Positions 17,793 to 27,712 are shown, counted from the stretch's first letter. The stretch: 64,000 bases of DNA from Phytobacter diazotrophicus (GCA_004346725.1 SMDE01000001.1:248001-312000), one strand, 5' to 3'. Made by a program: numbers and translations. Notes: generated by a model not told the origin, from the letters alone.

Positions 17793-18779
17793 TTATTCAG
17801 CAGCGGCTTCGAATTTTGCTAATAATGCGGCCTGTTTAGGATCTTTTTTAAACTCATCAAACAGAGGTTGCACGGCTGCGCGGAAGGGAGCTTTATCCAC
17901 TTTCACAATTTTACCACCCTGCGATATTGCCTGAGCACGGGTATCGGCATCGATTTGAGCCCAAAGTTTTTGCTGGTATGTTTCTGAATGCTTAACTGCT
18001 TTTTGTAAAATGTCTTTTTGTTCAGGAGTTAATTTGTTCCAGGTTTTAGTTGAAATAACCAGGAAATCAGGAATTGAAGCGTGCTCATCTTCCGAAAAGA
18101 CTTTTGCAATCTCGATATGGCGCGTTTGTACCCAGGAAGGTACATTATTTTCTGCTCCGTCTACAATGCCCTGCTGCATGGCAGTATAGACCTCACCAAA
18201 TGAAATGGGCGTAGGTGAGCCACCCATTAACTCAATCATTTTTATTGTGGTTGGGCTGGCCTGAACGCGTATTTTCAGGCCTTTCAAATCTTCCGGTTTC
18301 GTAATGGGCTTCCCGGCATAAAAGCTTCTTGTGCCAGCAACGTAAGCAGAAAGCGCGAAGAAACCTTTGTCTTTTGTAGACTCCATGATTTCTTTACCCA
18401 CATTACCGAAAACAACGTTATTAAAATGCGCCTGATCTTTAAACAAGAATGGAAGGTTATAAATAGCGTATACGTTATCAAAAGATTCAAGATCGCTGGC
18501 GGAACCTTTAGTCATATCAAGGGCGCCATTTTGTAATAATTCCAGGGTCTCTCTTGCGCTTCCCATTTGGCTGCTGGGGTAAATGCGGATCGTCATTTTA
18601 CCATCAGACAGTTTTTTGACTTCTTTAGCCATTTCATCTAAAGCCTGATGTACAACATGGCTTCGCTCAAGGTTATGCGCAAGCTTTAACGTGACTTTAT
18701 CCTGCGCAATAGCATTCAAAGAAAATAACGAAATAAGCGATGCACACACAAGTGTTTTGGAAAGAGAGAGTTTACTCAT
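17793..18779 (-). CDS. dctP: TRAP transporter periplasmic solute-binding protein (DctP family)
   Basis: A 328-residue protein with a signal peptide cleaved around residue 25 (NAIA/Q). It belongs to the DctP/SiaP family, with the conserved Arg171 in LKIRVQAS that usually pairs with a ligand carboxylate. R151 in AGTRSFY is a second likely ligand contact. It captures an organic anion in the periplasm and delivers it to DctQM. It is the first gene of the operon. The substrate is unknown; the nearby FAD enzyme and IclR regulator hint at an acidic sugar or related compound, but that is inference. Confidence 0.9.
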   Translation of the reverse strand: MSKLSLSKTLVCASLISLFSLNAIAQDKVTLKLAHNLERSHVVHQALDEMAKEVKKLSDGKMTIRIYPSSQMGSARETLELLQNGALDMTKGSASDLESFDNVYAIYNLPFLFKDQAHFNNVVFGNVGKEIMESTKDKGFFALSAYVAGTRSFYAGKPITKPEDLKGLKIRVQASPTTIKMIELMGGSPTPISFGEVYTAMQQGIVDGAENNVPSWVQTRHIEIAKVFSEDEHASIPDFLVISTKTWNKLTPEQKDILQKAVKHSETYQQKLWAQIDADTRAQAISQGGKIVKVDKAPFRAAVQPLFDEFKKDPKQAALLAKFEAAAE

Positions 18780-18860
18780 TGTTTGGCTCCATGCACATTA
18801 ATGGTCTATATCTAAAATCAATAATCCTTATTTCTGTATGACATATTATCCTGGTTGTCT

Positions 18861-18877
18861 GACATCTTTAAGGTGTC
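18861..18877. promoter_or_regulatory. palindrome upstream of the TRAP operon
   Basis: GACATCTTTAAGGTGTC is a near-perfect palindrome (one mismatch) about 80 bp before dctP, in an AT-rich spacer. It has the size of a repressor or activator operator. Which regulator uses it is not known; the IclR-type protein encoded at 25703 is one candidate. Confidence 0.35.
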
Positions 18878-19034
18878 TGTCTCACAGTTTTTATTTTTTG
18901 TCAGTGTGGATATTTTTAAAAAACGTTAAATATTATCGCGATGAATAAATTGAAATAACAATATTTATTATGGGAATGTATTTGGCCGGTAAGCGGTATA
19001 GCCATATCAGTTTTTTAATTGGCGGGGAAACAGG

Positions 19035-19062
19035 TATCCCGCTTAATACAGCGAGCGGGATA
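19035..19062 (-). terminator. hairpin after hemW
   Basis: Nine-base perfect arms (TATCCCGCT and AGCGGGATA) form a hairpin 12 bases beyond the hemW stop on the minus strand. Only a weak T-rich tail follows. It probably separates the hemW operon from the TRAP operon. Confidence 0.5.
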
Positions 19063-19074
19063 GTTCTGTACATA

Positions 19075-20211
19075 TTATTCGCTCAGGAAAAGTTCCAGCA
19101 GGGAGTTGAGGAACAGCTTACCGTGCTCGGTGATTTGCCAGTACTGCTCGCACTCGGTGAGGTAGCCCTGCGCCAGGGCCTCGTCGAGCTGCGAGCGGAT
19201 CACGCTTTCATCCAGCCCCGTGAACAGCGCGAACTCTGCACGCGGCGCGGCTTCCAGCAAACGAAAGCGGTTCATAAAGAACTCGAACGGCTTATCTGCG
19301 GCTTCCACATCGTGCTGGCGCTCAAGGTAGCGACCTTGCATATACCCGCGCGGGTGGCGCGTTTTCGCGGTGCGTAAAAGGCGCCCGTCCGGGAAGGTCA
19401 CTTTGCCATGCGCACCGCAGCCAATACCCAGGTAATCGCCAAAGCGCCAGTAGTTGAGGTTGTGCTGACACTGGTAGCCCGGTTTCGCGTACGCCGAAGT
19501 TTCGTATTGCTGATAGCCCGCGGCGGTCAGTAACTGGTGGCCACGCTCGAAAATATCCCACAATGCATCGTCATCCGGCAGCACCGGCGGGCGCGAGCCA
19601 AACAGCGTGTTGGGTTCGATGGTCAACTGATACCAGGAGAGATGCGGCGGGTTCAGTTCAATGGCCTGGCGCAAGTCGTCCAGCGCCTCTTCCAGCGTCT
19701 GATCCGGCAGGCCGTGCATCAAATCGAGGTTAAAACTGCGCAACCCAAGGCCAGTTGCCAGCCGCGCGGCGCGTTTGGCTTCCTCCGGGCCGTGGATACG
19801 CCCCAGCCGCTGTAATTTCGGCTCGCTAAAGCTCTGAACGCCAATCGAAATGCGGTTCACCCCGGCACGTTGATACTCAACAAAGCGGTCGGCCTCGACC
19901 GTTCCGGGGTTGGCTTCCATTGTGATTTCCGCATCCGCCGCCAGAGTCAGGCGCGCACGCACGCCATCCAGCAACGTCTGCATCGCCGGGCCGGAGAGCA
20001 GGCTCGGCGTACCGCCACCAATAAAGATCGTCTTTACTTCACGCCCCTGTGCGTAAGGCACATCAGCATCAAGGTCGGCGAGCAGGTGCTGCACATAATC
20101 ATCGTGAGGCACTTCGCCTTTCAATGCATGGGAATTAAAGTCGCAGTACGGGCATTTCTGCACGCACCACGGAATGTGAATATAAAGACTTAAAGGTGGC
20201 AAATTAGCCAT
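19075..20211 (-). CDS. hemW: heme chaperone HemW (radical SAM)
   Basis: A 378-residue radical SAM protein. The cluster motif is C-x3-C-x2-C (CVQKCPYC), beginning at residue 16. The family was long annotated as an oxygen-independent coproporphyrinogen III oxidase, but HemW proteins are now considered heme chaperones acting on membrane haem proteins. The start overlaps the rdgB stop by eight bases, and it closes the yggS-yggT-yggU-rdgB-hemW operon. Confidence 0.94.
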   Translation of the reverse strand: MANLPPLSLYIHIPWCVQKCPYCDFNSHALKGEVPHDDYVQHLLADLDADVPYAQGREVKTIFIGGGTPSLLSGPAMQTLLDGVRARLTLAADAEITMEANPGTVEADRFVEYQRAGVNRISIGVQSFSEPKLQRLGRIHGPEEAKRAARLATGLGLRSFNLDLMHGLPDQTLEEALDDLRQAIELNPPHLSWYQLTIEPNTLFGSRPPVLPDDDALWDIFERGHQLLTAAGYQQYETSAYAKPGYQCQHNLNYWRFGDYLGIGCGAHGKVTFPDGRLLRTAKTRHPRGYMQGRYLERQHDVEAADKPFEFFMNRFRLLEAAPRAEFALFTGLDESVIRSQLDEALAQGYLTECEQYWQITEHGKLFLNSLLELFLSE

Positions 20212-20797
20212 TACGTAATGCTTCCAGTAACAGTTTCAGCGCCTGCCCACGGTGGGAGATAGCGCTTTTTTCTTCGCGGGTCAGTTCGGCGGCGGTTTTA
20301 TCTTCCGTCGGGACGAAGAAAATCGGATCGTAACCAAACCCGCCCTGACCGGCAGGCGCACGGGTAATCACACCAGGCCAGCTACCGTGGCACACCAGCG
20401 GCGTCGGGTCAGCGGCGTGACGCAGATAGACCAGCACACAGTGGAACTGAGCCTGACGTTTATCGTCCGGCACATCCTGCAGGGTGGTCAGTAATTTTTG
20501 CAGATTCGCTTCATCAGTGGCATCCACGCCAGAGTAACGTGCGGAGTAGATCCCCGGCGCGCCGCCCAGCGCATCAACTGCCAGGCCGGAATCGTCGGCA
20601 ATCGCGGGCAGACCGGTCACCTCAGCGGCATGGCGCGCTTTCAGGATCGCGTTTTCAATAAACGTCAGGCCGGTCTCCTCGGCGGATTCCACGCCCAGTT
20701 CGGTTTGCGCCACGATATCCAGACCGAAATCACTCAGCAGCGAGGCAAGCTCGCGCACTTTACCGGCATTACCGGTTGCGAGAACAACTTTTTGCAT
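20204..20797 (-). CDS. rdgB: XTP/dITP diphosphatase
   Basis: A 197-residue Ham1-family enzyme that hydrolyses dITP, XTP and ITP to keep non-canonical purines out of DNA and RNA. Motifs are LATGNAGK near the N-terminus, [16 protein letters not shown], and FGYDPIF. It lies eight bases after yggU and overlaps hemW, as in E. coli. Confidence 0.96.
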   Translation of the reverse strand: MQKVVLATGNAGKVRELASLLSDFGLDIVAQTELGVESAEETGLTFIENAILKARHAAEVTGLPAIADDSGLAVDALGGAPGIYSARYSGVDATDEANLQKLLTTLQDVPDDKRQAQFHCVLVYLRHAADPTPLVCHGSWPGVITRAPAGQGGFGYDPIFFVPTEDKTAAELTREEKSAISHRGQALKLLLEALRNG

Positions 20798-20805
20798 AAT
20801 AGATC

Positions 20806-21096
20806 CTAATTCATCAGGGCCGTGACGGCCGAAGGTATCTGTTGCGGATGGGTAATTTTGACTTGTTTATGGCGGCCCAGTTCGCCTTTTTCAATCAGCA
20901 CCTGATTTTTGGCCACCCGAAACTGTTTGGCGAGATATTTCACCAGATGGGCGTTGGCCTGCCCATCGACCGGTGGGGCGGTAATGGCGACTTTTAGCTC
21001 GTCGCCATGCAGCCCAATAATGCTGTCCCGGCTGGCCTTTGGCTGAATATACAGCCGCAGCACCAGCCCGTCGTCACAGGATGTGACAGCACTCAT
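20806..21096 (-). CDS. yggU: DUF167 family protein YggU
   Basis: A 96-residue protein of the UPF0235/DUF167 family, with the signatures [10 protein letters not shown] and [18 protein letters not shown]. The function is not known. The start overlaps the yggT stop by four bases, indicating translational coupling in the conserved operon. Confidence 0.93.
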   Translation of the reverse strand: MSAVTSCDDGLVLRLYIQPKASRDSIIGLHGDELKVAITAPPVDGQANAHLVKYLAKQFRVAKNQVLIEKGELGRHKQVKITHPQQIPSAVTALMN

Positions 21097-21656
21097 GCCC
21101 AGTTCCAGATATAGGCTAACGGTACGATGGTGTTAGCCAGAAACTCCATCACGCCCATATTGATGACATACATTAGCAGCACCAGAATCATCGGCGAGAA
21201 ATCGAGACCGCCCATTGATGGCAGCAGACGGCGAATCGGGCGCAGCAGCGGTTCGGTAAGCTGCAGCAGCACATATTCCACCGGGCTACGGCCCTGGCTG
21301 ACCCAGCTCATGATTGCCATTAACAACAGCACCCAGAAGATCAGCGAACCGAGCGTTTTAATAACAATCAGCACCGCCGCCAGCACGATGAACACGCCGT
21401 TCATGGAGACGTACGGGTTCAGGAAGACTTTCACGACACACAGCAGCAGCGCGATAAGCAACGATGCGCTGTCAATGGGCCCCATCGACGGAATAATGCG
21501 ACGCAGCGGGCCAACAATCGGCTGGGTGATTTTCACGATAAACTGGGAAAACGGGTTATAAAAATCACAGCGCGCCCACTGCATCCAGATACGCAGCAAC
21601 AGCACCATCGTGTAAGCCTGGATAATCAGTGACAGGAGAGTGGACAACGTATTCAT
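21093..21656 (-). CDS. yggT: YggT family integral membrane protein
   Basis: A 187-residue protein made of two YGGT repeats, each with a pair of hydrophobic segments (about residues 5-100 and 100-187). The repeat motif [15 protein letters not shown] recurs as [15 protein letters not shown], which points to an internal duplication. E. coli YggT has been associated with osmotic tolerance. It lies 18 bases after yggS in the same operon. Confidence 0.93.
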   Translation of the reverse strand: MNTLSTLLSLIIQAYTMVLLLRIWMQWARCDFYNPFSQFIVKITQPIVGPLRRIIPSMGPIDSASLLIALLLCVVKVFLNPYVSMNGVFIVLAAVLIVIKTLGSLIFWVLLLMAIMSWVSQGRSPVEYVLLQLTEPLLRPIRRLLPSMGGLDFSPMILVLLMYVINMGVMEFLANTIVPLAYIWNWA

Positions 21657-21674
21657 GGCGTTCCTCAGTTTTCC

Positions 21675-22379
21675 TTAGTTTTTTGTGTAATCGCGCGCGC
21701 CAAAAATGGCGGTTCCGATGCGCACCATGGTGCTGCCTGCCACAATCGCGGCCTGCATATCGTCTGACATGCCCAGCGAAAGGGTATCCACGCCAGGGTA
21801 ACGTACCTTAAGTGCGTCAAATGCGACAGCCATTTGGCGGGCCACGGCAAACTGCCGTTCATAATCAGCCTCGGGAGCAGGGATCGCCATCAGTCCACGC
21901 AGGCAAAGACCGGGTAATTCCACCACCTGCGCCGCCAGCGCGTCCAGCTCAGCAAGGGAGATGCCGGATTTGCTCTGCTCATCACTGATATTGACCTGAA
22001 TCAGCACGTTCAGCGGTGGCAGAGAGTCAGGTCGCTGCTCGCTTAAGCGGCTGGCGATTTTGAGACGGTCCACGGTATGGCACCAGTCAAAATGTTCAGC
22101 CACGAGGCGGCTTTTGTTGGACTGTAAGGGGCCGATAAAGTGCCACTGGATATCCGCGATGCCCGAATCCTTGAAATGGCGAATCTTATCAACGCCTTCC
22201 TGAACGTAGTTTTCACCAAAGCCACGCTGCCCCGCCGCGTAAGCTTCTTCGATGGCGCTCGCAGGTTTTGTTTTGCTGACTGCAAGCAGCGTAACGTCTT
22301 CTGGAGCACGGCCGCAGGACGTTGCAGCGGCTGAGATTTTGTCCCTGACCTGTGCCAGGTTATGCGCAATATCGTTCAT
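21675..22379 (-). CDS. yggS: PLP homeostasis protein YggS
   Basis: A 234-residue protein with an alanine-racemase-like N-terminal TIM barrel that binds pyridoxal phosphate. The Schiff-base lysine lies in LLAVSKTKP, and a GENYVQE motif follows. Family members regulate intracellular PLP and amino-acid pools without a known enzymatic reaction. It is the first gene of the operon; yggR is transcribed divergently only 16 bases away, so the promoters overlap the coding ends. Confidence 0.95.
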   Translation of the reverse strand: MNDIAHNLAQVRDKISAAATSCGRAPEDVTLLAVSKTKPASAIEEAYAAGQRGFGENYVQEGVDKIRHFKDSGIADIQWHFIGPLQSNKSRLVAEHFDWCHTVDRLKIASRLSEQRPDSLPPLNVLIQVNISDEQSKSGISLAELDALAAQVVELPGLCLRGLMAIPAPEADYERQFAVARQMAVAFDALKVRYPGVDTLSLGMSDDMQAAIVAGSTMVRIGTAIFGARDYTKN

Positions 22380-22395
22380 GTTCCCAGGTGGCTTT

Positions 22396-23376
22396 ATGGA
22401 TATGGAAAAAATAGTGGAGCTTAGTGTAAAGCATAATGTCTCGGATCTACACCTGTGCGATCGCCGTCCACCACGGTGGCGAAGGCAAGGACGGCTGGAA
22501 GCCGCACCGTTCGACGCGGTGGATATTCACGCGCTGCTCGCCGAAAGTTTAAACACGCAGCAGCAACAGCAGTGGCAGGCGTGCGGACAGATAGATTTTG
22601 CCCTCAGTACCCCAGGGCTTCAACGCCTTCGCGCCAGTGCGTTTTTACATCACGAAGGGGTGTCGCTTGCGCTGCGCCTGTTGCCTGACACCTGCCCGAC
22701 GCTGGATATGCTGGATGTGCCCGCCGTTATCCCTGAATTACTAAGGCGCGATAACGGTCTTATTCTGGTTACCGGGGCGACAGGCAGCGGTAAATCCACC
22801 ACGCTGGCGGCGATGGTGGATAACCTTAATCACCATCTCGACGGGCATATCCTGACCCTGGAAGATCCCGTGGAGTTTATCCATACGAGTAAACGTTGCC
22901 TGATCCAACAGCGGGAAATCGGCCCGCACTGCGCCTCGTTTGCGGCGGGGTTACGCGCGGCATTACGCGAAGACCCGGATGTCATTCTGCTGGGGGAATT
23001 GCGTGACAGCGAGACCATCCGCCTGGCGTTGACCGCCGCCGAAACCGGGCATCTGGTGCTGGCGACGTTACATACACGCGGCGCACCGCAGGCTATTGAA
23101 CGGCTGGTGGACAGTTTCCCCGCCGAGGAGAAAGAGCCGGTGCGTAGCCAGCTTGCCGGAAGCCTGCAGGCCATACTGTCCCAACGGCTGGCGGCAGACA
23201 GGCAGGGCGGACGTGTGGCGCTGTTTGAGCTGCTTATCAACACACCTGCGATAGCCAACCTTATCCGTGAAGGGAAAAACCACCAGTTGCCCGGCGTGTT
23301 ACAGACCGGGCAGCAGGCGGGAATGCAGACCTTCGACCAAAGCCGCCAGCAACGGCAGGCGCAGGGGCGACTTTAG
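22396..23376 (+). CDS. yggR: PilT/VirB11-like ATPase YggR
   Basis: A 326-residue twitching-motility-type ATPase. It has the Walker A motif GATGSGKST near residue 129, the Asp box LTLEDPVEF, and HLVLATLHT. The start at 22396 gives MDMEKIVELSVKHNVSDLHL, matching E. coli YggR; a longer in-frame start overlaps yggS. No pilus genes are nearby, so the partner is unknown. It overlaps the convergent FAD oxidoreductase gene by four bases at the 3' end. Confidence 0.92.
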   Translation: MDMEKIVELSVKHNVSDLHLCDRRPPRWRRQGRLEAAPFDAVDIHALLAESLNTQQQQQWQACGQIDFALSTPGLQRLRASAFLHHEGVSLALRLLPDTCPTLDMLDVPAVIPELLRRDNGLILVTGATGSGKSTTLAAMVDNLNHHLDGHILTLEDPVEFIHTSKRCLIQQREIGPHCASFAAGLRAALREDPDVILLGELRDSETIRLALTAAETGHLVLATLHTRGAPQAIERLVDSFPAEEKEPVRSQLAGSLQAILSQRLAADRQGGRVALFELLINTPAIANLIREGKNHQLPGVLQTGQQAGMQTFDQSRQQRQAQGRL

Positions 23377-25631
23377 CGGATATTCAGCGCGTAAACCGCC
23401 GGTAAAGCGCCTGCTGTGGCAATGATCTCCAGGCGTACTTTTTGCGCGGTAATGGGGGTAGATAACCGGTGTTCACGCACGGAGTGGTGGTTATTTGTTT
23501 CCTCGGCCAGCAGGGTATCATCGGCCCACAGACGATAGTGGGTAATGCAGTGCGGCGTCACCGGCAGGAAATGGCCCATCTGCACGGTTTCCATGGCGTT
23601 ATCGAAATCGTTGTCCTGTACCAGTATCAGGCTGGTGAAGGTTTGTGGCGCATCCCAGTGCCAGCGTAATACCGGTTTGACGTCATCGGCGGCAGGTACC
23701 CAGGCATTGGCCTGTTGCTCGGGGCGCAGGCGGCCATTAAGCACATTGTCGGCGCGATAGCAGCTTAATGGCTGGCTAAAACGCAACGCAGGCATTACCT
23801 GATGTGGGCGACGACGCGGCAACCAGAAGTCAAACTCATCGACGCCATAGTCGCCATCCACCACCTGACGGGTATGTTTGGCGACGCGGGCATTCAGGCT
23901 ATTAAACACGGTCATAATGCCGGGCAGGTGGGTGTCGGTGAGGGCAATGTCCACCTGTTCACACGCTTCAAAGGCGATAAAGACATACTGATCGCGCTCG
24001 CTTTGCCACGGGAAATGTACCGTCTGCGCCTGCTCGCCCTCAACGTGCAGCGTTGTGCTGGCGTACTGATAATCGGGCGTGAAATTACCGCTGCGTGCGC
24101 TACCCAGAAGCGAGACCTCAAGTGGCTGCTGAGAAGCGGAACGCAGGGTAAAGGTCATATCGGGCAATGACTCCCCGGCTTTAACAGGCAGCAGCAGCGC
24201 CATTCTTTCGCCGAGCGAATGCCAGTGGCCGTTAGGGGCAAGTGTATTGAGGGCGTATTCACTGCTGGCGGTGACCGACGCGCCGAGTGCCGGGTCCTGT
24301 AACCACTGACGGGGAATGTAGCAGCCGCTGGCCTGCAACCGCTGTTGCAACTGGCCGACATTATCCCGCTGGGCCAGCTCTGCCGGGGTGATGTCGTGCG
24401 TTTTACACAGCGCGGCAGCGCGGCCGACGACCTCGCCCAGCAGACCGCAGGTGCACATCACCCGGGCGCTACCAAAGGCAACGTGAGAGGCGGAAATGAG
24501 CCGTCCGGTCAGGAAGAGATTATCCAGCGAGCGGCTGTAAAGGCTTCGCAGCGGGATGGTATAGGTGCCTTTACTGTGAAACTGGCGACAGCCATCATGG
24601 GTGCTGTAGACCCCGTCCGCCGGATGCAGGTCGATAGACCAGCCGCCGTAGGCCACGGCATCATAGTGGTCGCGCTGTTCAATGATGTCCTGCTGGCAAA
24701 GCAGGTGATCTCCCATAAAACGACGGCTTTCGCGTTTACCGGGAATGACGCCAACCCATTCGATGGTCATGTTGGCCGCTTCCGGGAACTCGCCGGAGTT
24801 TTTAATGTAATCCCACACGCCCCAGACGATTTTCCACAACTCCCATTTGATCTCTTCACTCTGGTGAATGGTGTCCAGCCGTCCGCCCCATTCCAGCCAC
24901 CACAGGTCGCAACCATTGAGGGTGGATGTCAGGCGTTTGTAGCGGGGAATCGCGGTAATATCTTTTAACGCGAACGAAGGGGGAACAAAATTCACCGGGC
25001 CGTTCGTCTGTTTGGTGTAGAAATAGATCGAGTGCCCGAGCTTGTGGCCGAAGTTGTCGCCGGGGGCCATTTTTTCCCCCAGTTCGTCCACCTCTTCGGC
25101 GCCTTCGCGGTACTCTGCCCCGGCCAGAAAGCCCAGCACGCCATCCCCCGTTGCGTCGCAAAACTGGTCGGCGGTGACGGTATAAAATGTCTCGTTGATG
25201 GCATTAAAGGCGCTGACCTGGGTGAGGGTTCGCTGGTTTTTCTCCACTTCGTAAATCGTGGTATTGAGCAGCAATGTCAGCCCAGGCTGGCTTTTTGCCA
25301 TATCCAGTAGCACCAGGTCGAACATAACCGGGTTGCCCTCTTTGTTGCGCCAGAGATTTTCTTCGAGGATTTCTCCCATGATGCCGCCTTCACGCGCCCA
25401 GCGGTTATTGTTGCCCATATGCGATGTGGCGCCATTGGCCCACAGGCGAACCTCGCTGGACGCATTGCCGCCGAGTACCGGTCGGTCCTGGATCAACACG
25501 ACCTGTAACCCATCCCTGGCGGCGGCGAGCGCGGCGCAAAGACCCGCGAGGCCTCCGCCCGCTACCAGCAGATCGGCATGCAACTGTTCAGAGGGAAAGG
25601 TTCTGGACGCAGTTTGCGGATAGATGTTCAT
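23373..25631 (-). CDS. FAD-dependent oxidoreductase with C-terminal accessory domain
   Basis: A 752-residue protein of the FAD_oxidored family (PF12831-like). The dinucleotide-binding motif is AGGGLAGLCAAL near residue 24, followed by QDRPVLGGNASSEVRLWA and a CDATGDGVLGFLAGAEYREG segment typical of FAD-dependent enzymes. From about residue 450 the sequence changes to a beta-rich region like the accessory domains of glycan-acting enzymes. No signal peptide is seen. It is divergent from the IclR-type regulator and overlaps yggR by four bases. The substrate is not known; a sugar or sugar acid is plausible. Confidence 0.8.
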   Translation of the reverse strand: MNIYPQTASRTFPSEQLHADLLVAGGGLAGLCAALAAARDGLQVVLIQDRPVLGGNASSEVRLWANGATSHMGNNNRWAREGGIMGEILEENLWRNKEGNPVMFDLVLLDMAKSQPGLTLLLNTTIYEVEKNQRTLTQVSAFNAINETFYTVTADQFCDATGDGVLGFLAGAEYREGAEEVDELGEKMAPGDNFGHKLGHSIYFYTKQTNGPVNFVPPSFALKDITAIPRYKRLTSTLNGCDLWWLEWGGRLDTIHQSEEIKWELWKIVWGVWDYIKNSGEFPEAANMTIEWVGVIPGKRESRRFMGDHLLCQQDIIEQRDHYDAVAYGGWSIDLHPADGVYSTHDGCRQFHSKGTYTIPLRSLYSRSLDNLFLTGRLISASHVAFGSARVMCTCGLLGEVVGRAAALCKTHDITPAELAQRDNVGQLQQRLQASGCYIPRQWLQDPALGASVTASSEYALNTLAPNGHWHSLGERMALLLPVKAGESLPDMTFTLRSASQQPLEVSLLGSARSGNFTPDYQYASTTLHVEGEQAQTVHFPWQSERDQYVFIAFEACEQVDIALTDTHLPGIMTVFNSLNARVAKHTRQVVDGDYGVDEFDFWLPRRRPHQVMPALRFSQPLSCYRADNVLNGRLRPEQQANAWVPAADDVKPVLRWHWDAPQTFTSLILVQDNDFDNAMETVQMGHFLPVTPHCITHYRLWADDTLLAEETNNHHSVREHRLSTPITAQKVRLEIIATAGALPAVYALNIR

Positions 25632-25702
25632 ACCTTGTATCCTTCTTTACTGAACTGACGGTAAAATCGAAAATTCCTGCCACCTGAGAGATAAAGCCTG
25701 TT
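25632..25702. promoter_or_regulatory. divergent promoter region, FAD oxidoreductase and IclR regulator
   Basis: The 71-bp spacer is the only room for the promoters of both divergent genes, so the IclR-type protein probably controls both itself and the oxidoreductase. No obvious inverted repeat longer than six bases was found. Confidence 0.5.
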
Positions 25703-26395
25703 ATGTCCTCACAACCGAACCAAAGCCTGATTGATGGCATTCGCTGCCTGCAGTACCTGGTCTCCAGCGGCCGCGCGATTGGCTGTCGCGAACTGGCGCG
25801 TCTGATGGGCATAAATACCACCCGTGTAAACCGGTTGCTGATGACGATGGCGTCCATCGGCCTGACGATGCAGGATGAGCAGCGTCGTTACCTTCCCGGC
25901 CCCGGTATTCATGCGCTCGCGGCGCAGGCGATACGCGGCTCGGCACTCTTTTCCCAGGCGCTCCCCCTGCTGGAAAGCTACGCGCCCAAAGATATCGTGG
26001 TGGCGATGGGCGTGCTCTGGGAGGATCAGGTGATTTATATCTATCACTCTGAACCCGGTAGCCAGATGAGCCAGGCGCTGGCCGGTTTTCATATGCTTCC
26101 TGCATGGCAGTCGGTCATCGGTATGTCGCTTCTGGCGGCAGAGAGCGATGAAGAACTGCAAAAACGTTTTGTCGACGAACAGTGGCAGCAACTTGCGCCG
26201 CATATCGCCCAACAGCGTGAGCTTGGACGCGTGGTCTGGCATCACGATGACGGCGAGGTATCAATGGCGAAGCCTCTTGGCGCGCACTCTGCCGCGCTGG
26301 CGTTTGCCGGAATGTGGCAAGTAGACGACGCTGTCATTGATGAACGCCTGAGCGAACTTCACACTCTGGCACGGCGGCTGACACAGAAACCCTGA
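25703..26395 (+). CDS. IclR-family transcriptional regulator
   Basis: A 230-residue regulator with an N-terminal winged helix-turn-helix (LARLMGINTTRVNRLLMTM, about residues 30-55) and a C-terminal IclR ligand-binding domain. Family members usually repress or activate neighbouring catabolic genes in response to an aromatic or sugar-derived metabolite. The divergent FAD oxidoreductase is the likely target; the TRAP operon 7 kb away is another possible target. Confidence 0.85.
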   Translation: MSSQPNQSLIDGIRCLQYLVSSGRAIGCRELARLMGINTTRVNRLLMTMASIGLTMQDEQRRYLPGPGIHALAAQAIRGSALFSQALPLLESYAPKDIVVAMGVLWEDQVIYIYHSEPGSQMSQALAGFHMLPAWQSVIGMSLLAAESDEELQKRFVDEQWQQLAPHIAQQRELGRVVWHHDDGEVSMAKPLGAHSAALAFAGMWQVDDAVIDERLSELHTLARRLTQKP

Positions 26396-26413
26396 CGCAT
26401 TTCATTCCTGACT

Positions 26414-26436
26414 AATGTTTCTTTTATAGAAACATT
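26414..26436. other. inverted repeat after the IclR gene
   Basis: Eight-base arms (AATGTTTC and GAAACATT) flank seven bases, 19 bases after the IclR stop. No T-run follows. It could be a weak terminator or a protein-binding site. Confidence 0.35.
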
Positions 26437-26510
26437 GGTGAAAAAGCAAAAAGCACGCCCTGGAAATGTGAGGGGGATCGGGGGATTGCGTTTTGAGGAA
26501 GGGAGAAGGC

Positions 26511-26536
26511 AAAAAAGGCTGAGCGGCGCTCAGCCT
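26511..26536 (-). terminator. yqgF terminator
   Basis: On the minus strand an AGGCTGAGC hairpin (arms within 26516-26536) ends in a run of six T, a few bases beyond the yqgF stop. It isolates yqgF from the convergent IclR gene. Confidence 0.85.
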
Positions 26537-26541
26537 GAGAA

Positions 26542-26958
26542 TTACAGATGCTGCTCGAAGTAGCTTTCGAGGATGATAACCGCAGAGGCAGAATCAACAC
26601 TGCCTTTATTCAATGCACGAAAACCGCCGCGCTCAAACAGACCCGCACGGGCTTCTACCGTGCTCAGCCGCTCATCATGCAAAATAATTTTTGCGCCGAA
26701 GCGGCCATGGATTTTATTGGCGAAGTTGCGCGCACGCGCGGTCAGGGGTTGCTCTGTGCCATCCATATTCAGCGGCAGGCCGACAATAACGGCTTCCGGC
26801 TGCCACTCTTTTAACAGCTTCTCGATAAGCTTCCAGTCCGGCGTCCCGTCTTGCGCTTTCAGAGCATTCAGCGGGCGCGCTGTACCGGTCACGCGTTGTC
26901 CGATGGCGACGCCAATACTTTTGGTACCAAAATCAAAGGCCAGCAGGGTTCCGCTCAT
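26542..26958 (-). CDS. yqgF: Holliday junction resolvase-like pre-16S rRNA nuclease YqgF/RuvX
   Basis: A 138-residue RNase H-fold nuclease. The motifs [25 protein letters not shown] and [10 protein letters not shown] carry the catalytic acids. In E. coli YqgF trims the 5' end of 16S rRNA precursor. It overlaps yqgE by one base. Confidence 0.95.
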   Translation of the reverse strand: MSGTLLAFDFGTKSIGVAIGQRVTGTARPLNALKAQDGTPDWKLIEKLLKEWQPEAVIVGLPLNMDGTEQPLTARARNFANKIHGRFGAKIILHDERLSTVEARAGLFERGGFRALNKGSVDSASAVIILESYFEQHL

Positions 26959-27521
26959 CAGGCATGTCCCGCCACGCCCGGCATGGTCGAAATATCAATG
27001 CCGATAAGTTTTGCCGCTTCCCGCCAGCGGTCAGCGATAGGCGTTTTAAACAGGATATTTTGATCCGCAGGAGCGGTAAGCCAGGCGTTATCCAGGATCT
27101 CCTGTTCAAGCTGGCCTTTTTCCCATGAGGAATAGCCCAGCGCGACCAGCACGTCCTTAGGTTGATCGGCCGTGCCCAGAGTCTCCAGAACATCGCGCGA
27201 GGTAGTGATTACGGTGTTATCCGAGACGCGAATGCTGGAAGAGAAGCTGGCAGGCGGCGTGTGCAGAATAAACCCGCGATCTTCCGCCAGTGGGCCGCCA
27301 AGCAGCACGGGTTTATCCAGACGAATGGCCGGATCGCGTGCTTCCGGGTTAATTTTCAGTTTCTCCAGGACGCTTTCAACTTTCAGGTTTTCCAGCGGCT
27401 TATTGATGATAAGCCCCATGGCACCGTCTTCGTTGTATTCGCAAATATAAACCACCGATCGCCGAAAAAGGGGATCATGGAGAGCAGGCATGGCAATAAG
27501 AAAGTGATGCTGTAAATTCAT
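26958..27521 (-). CDS. yqgE: UPF0301 family protein YqgE
   Basis: A 187-residue protein of the UPF0301/AlgH family. It begins [14 protein letters not shown]; the longer in-frame start at 27548 does not fit the family length. The segments [14 protein letters not shown] and [11 protein letters not shown] are typical. The function is not established. It overlaps yqgF by one base and is 191 bp from gshB. Confidence 0.92.
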   Translation of the reverse strand: MNLQHHFLIAMPALHDPLFRRSVVYICEYNEDGAMGLIINKPLENLKVESVLEKLKINPEARDPAIRLDKPVLLGGPLAEDRGFILHTPPASFSSSIRVSDNTVITTSRDVLETLGTADQPKDVLVALGYSSWEKGQLEQEILDNAWLTAPADQNILFKTPIADRWREAAKLIGIDISTMPGVAGHA

Positions 27522-27712
27522 TGTCAGAGGTTCTGTTTCCTGGTTCAAAAAAGCAGCAGCCTAGTATGAGGGGAAAGCTGCACGCTGTCACTAGCCAGAC
27601 TTTGGAGTTTATGAGCGGGTTCCCTCCCGCCATCCCTTTACCTGCAATAATTCGCGCTGTCTGTGCCCTGGCACCTTTGAGCAACCCGAATTATCGAGGG
27701 TAAATATATTTA

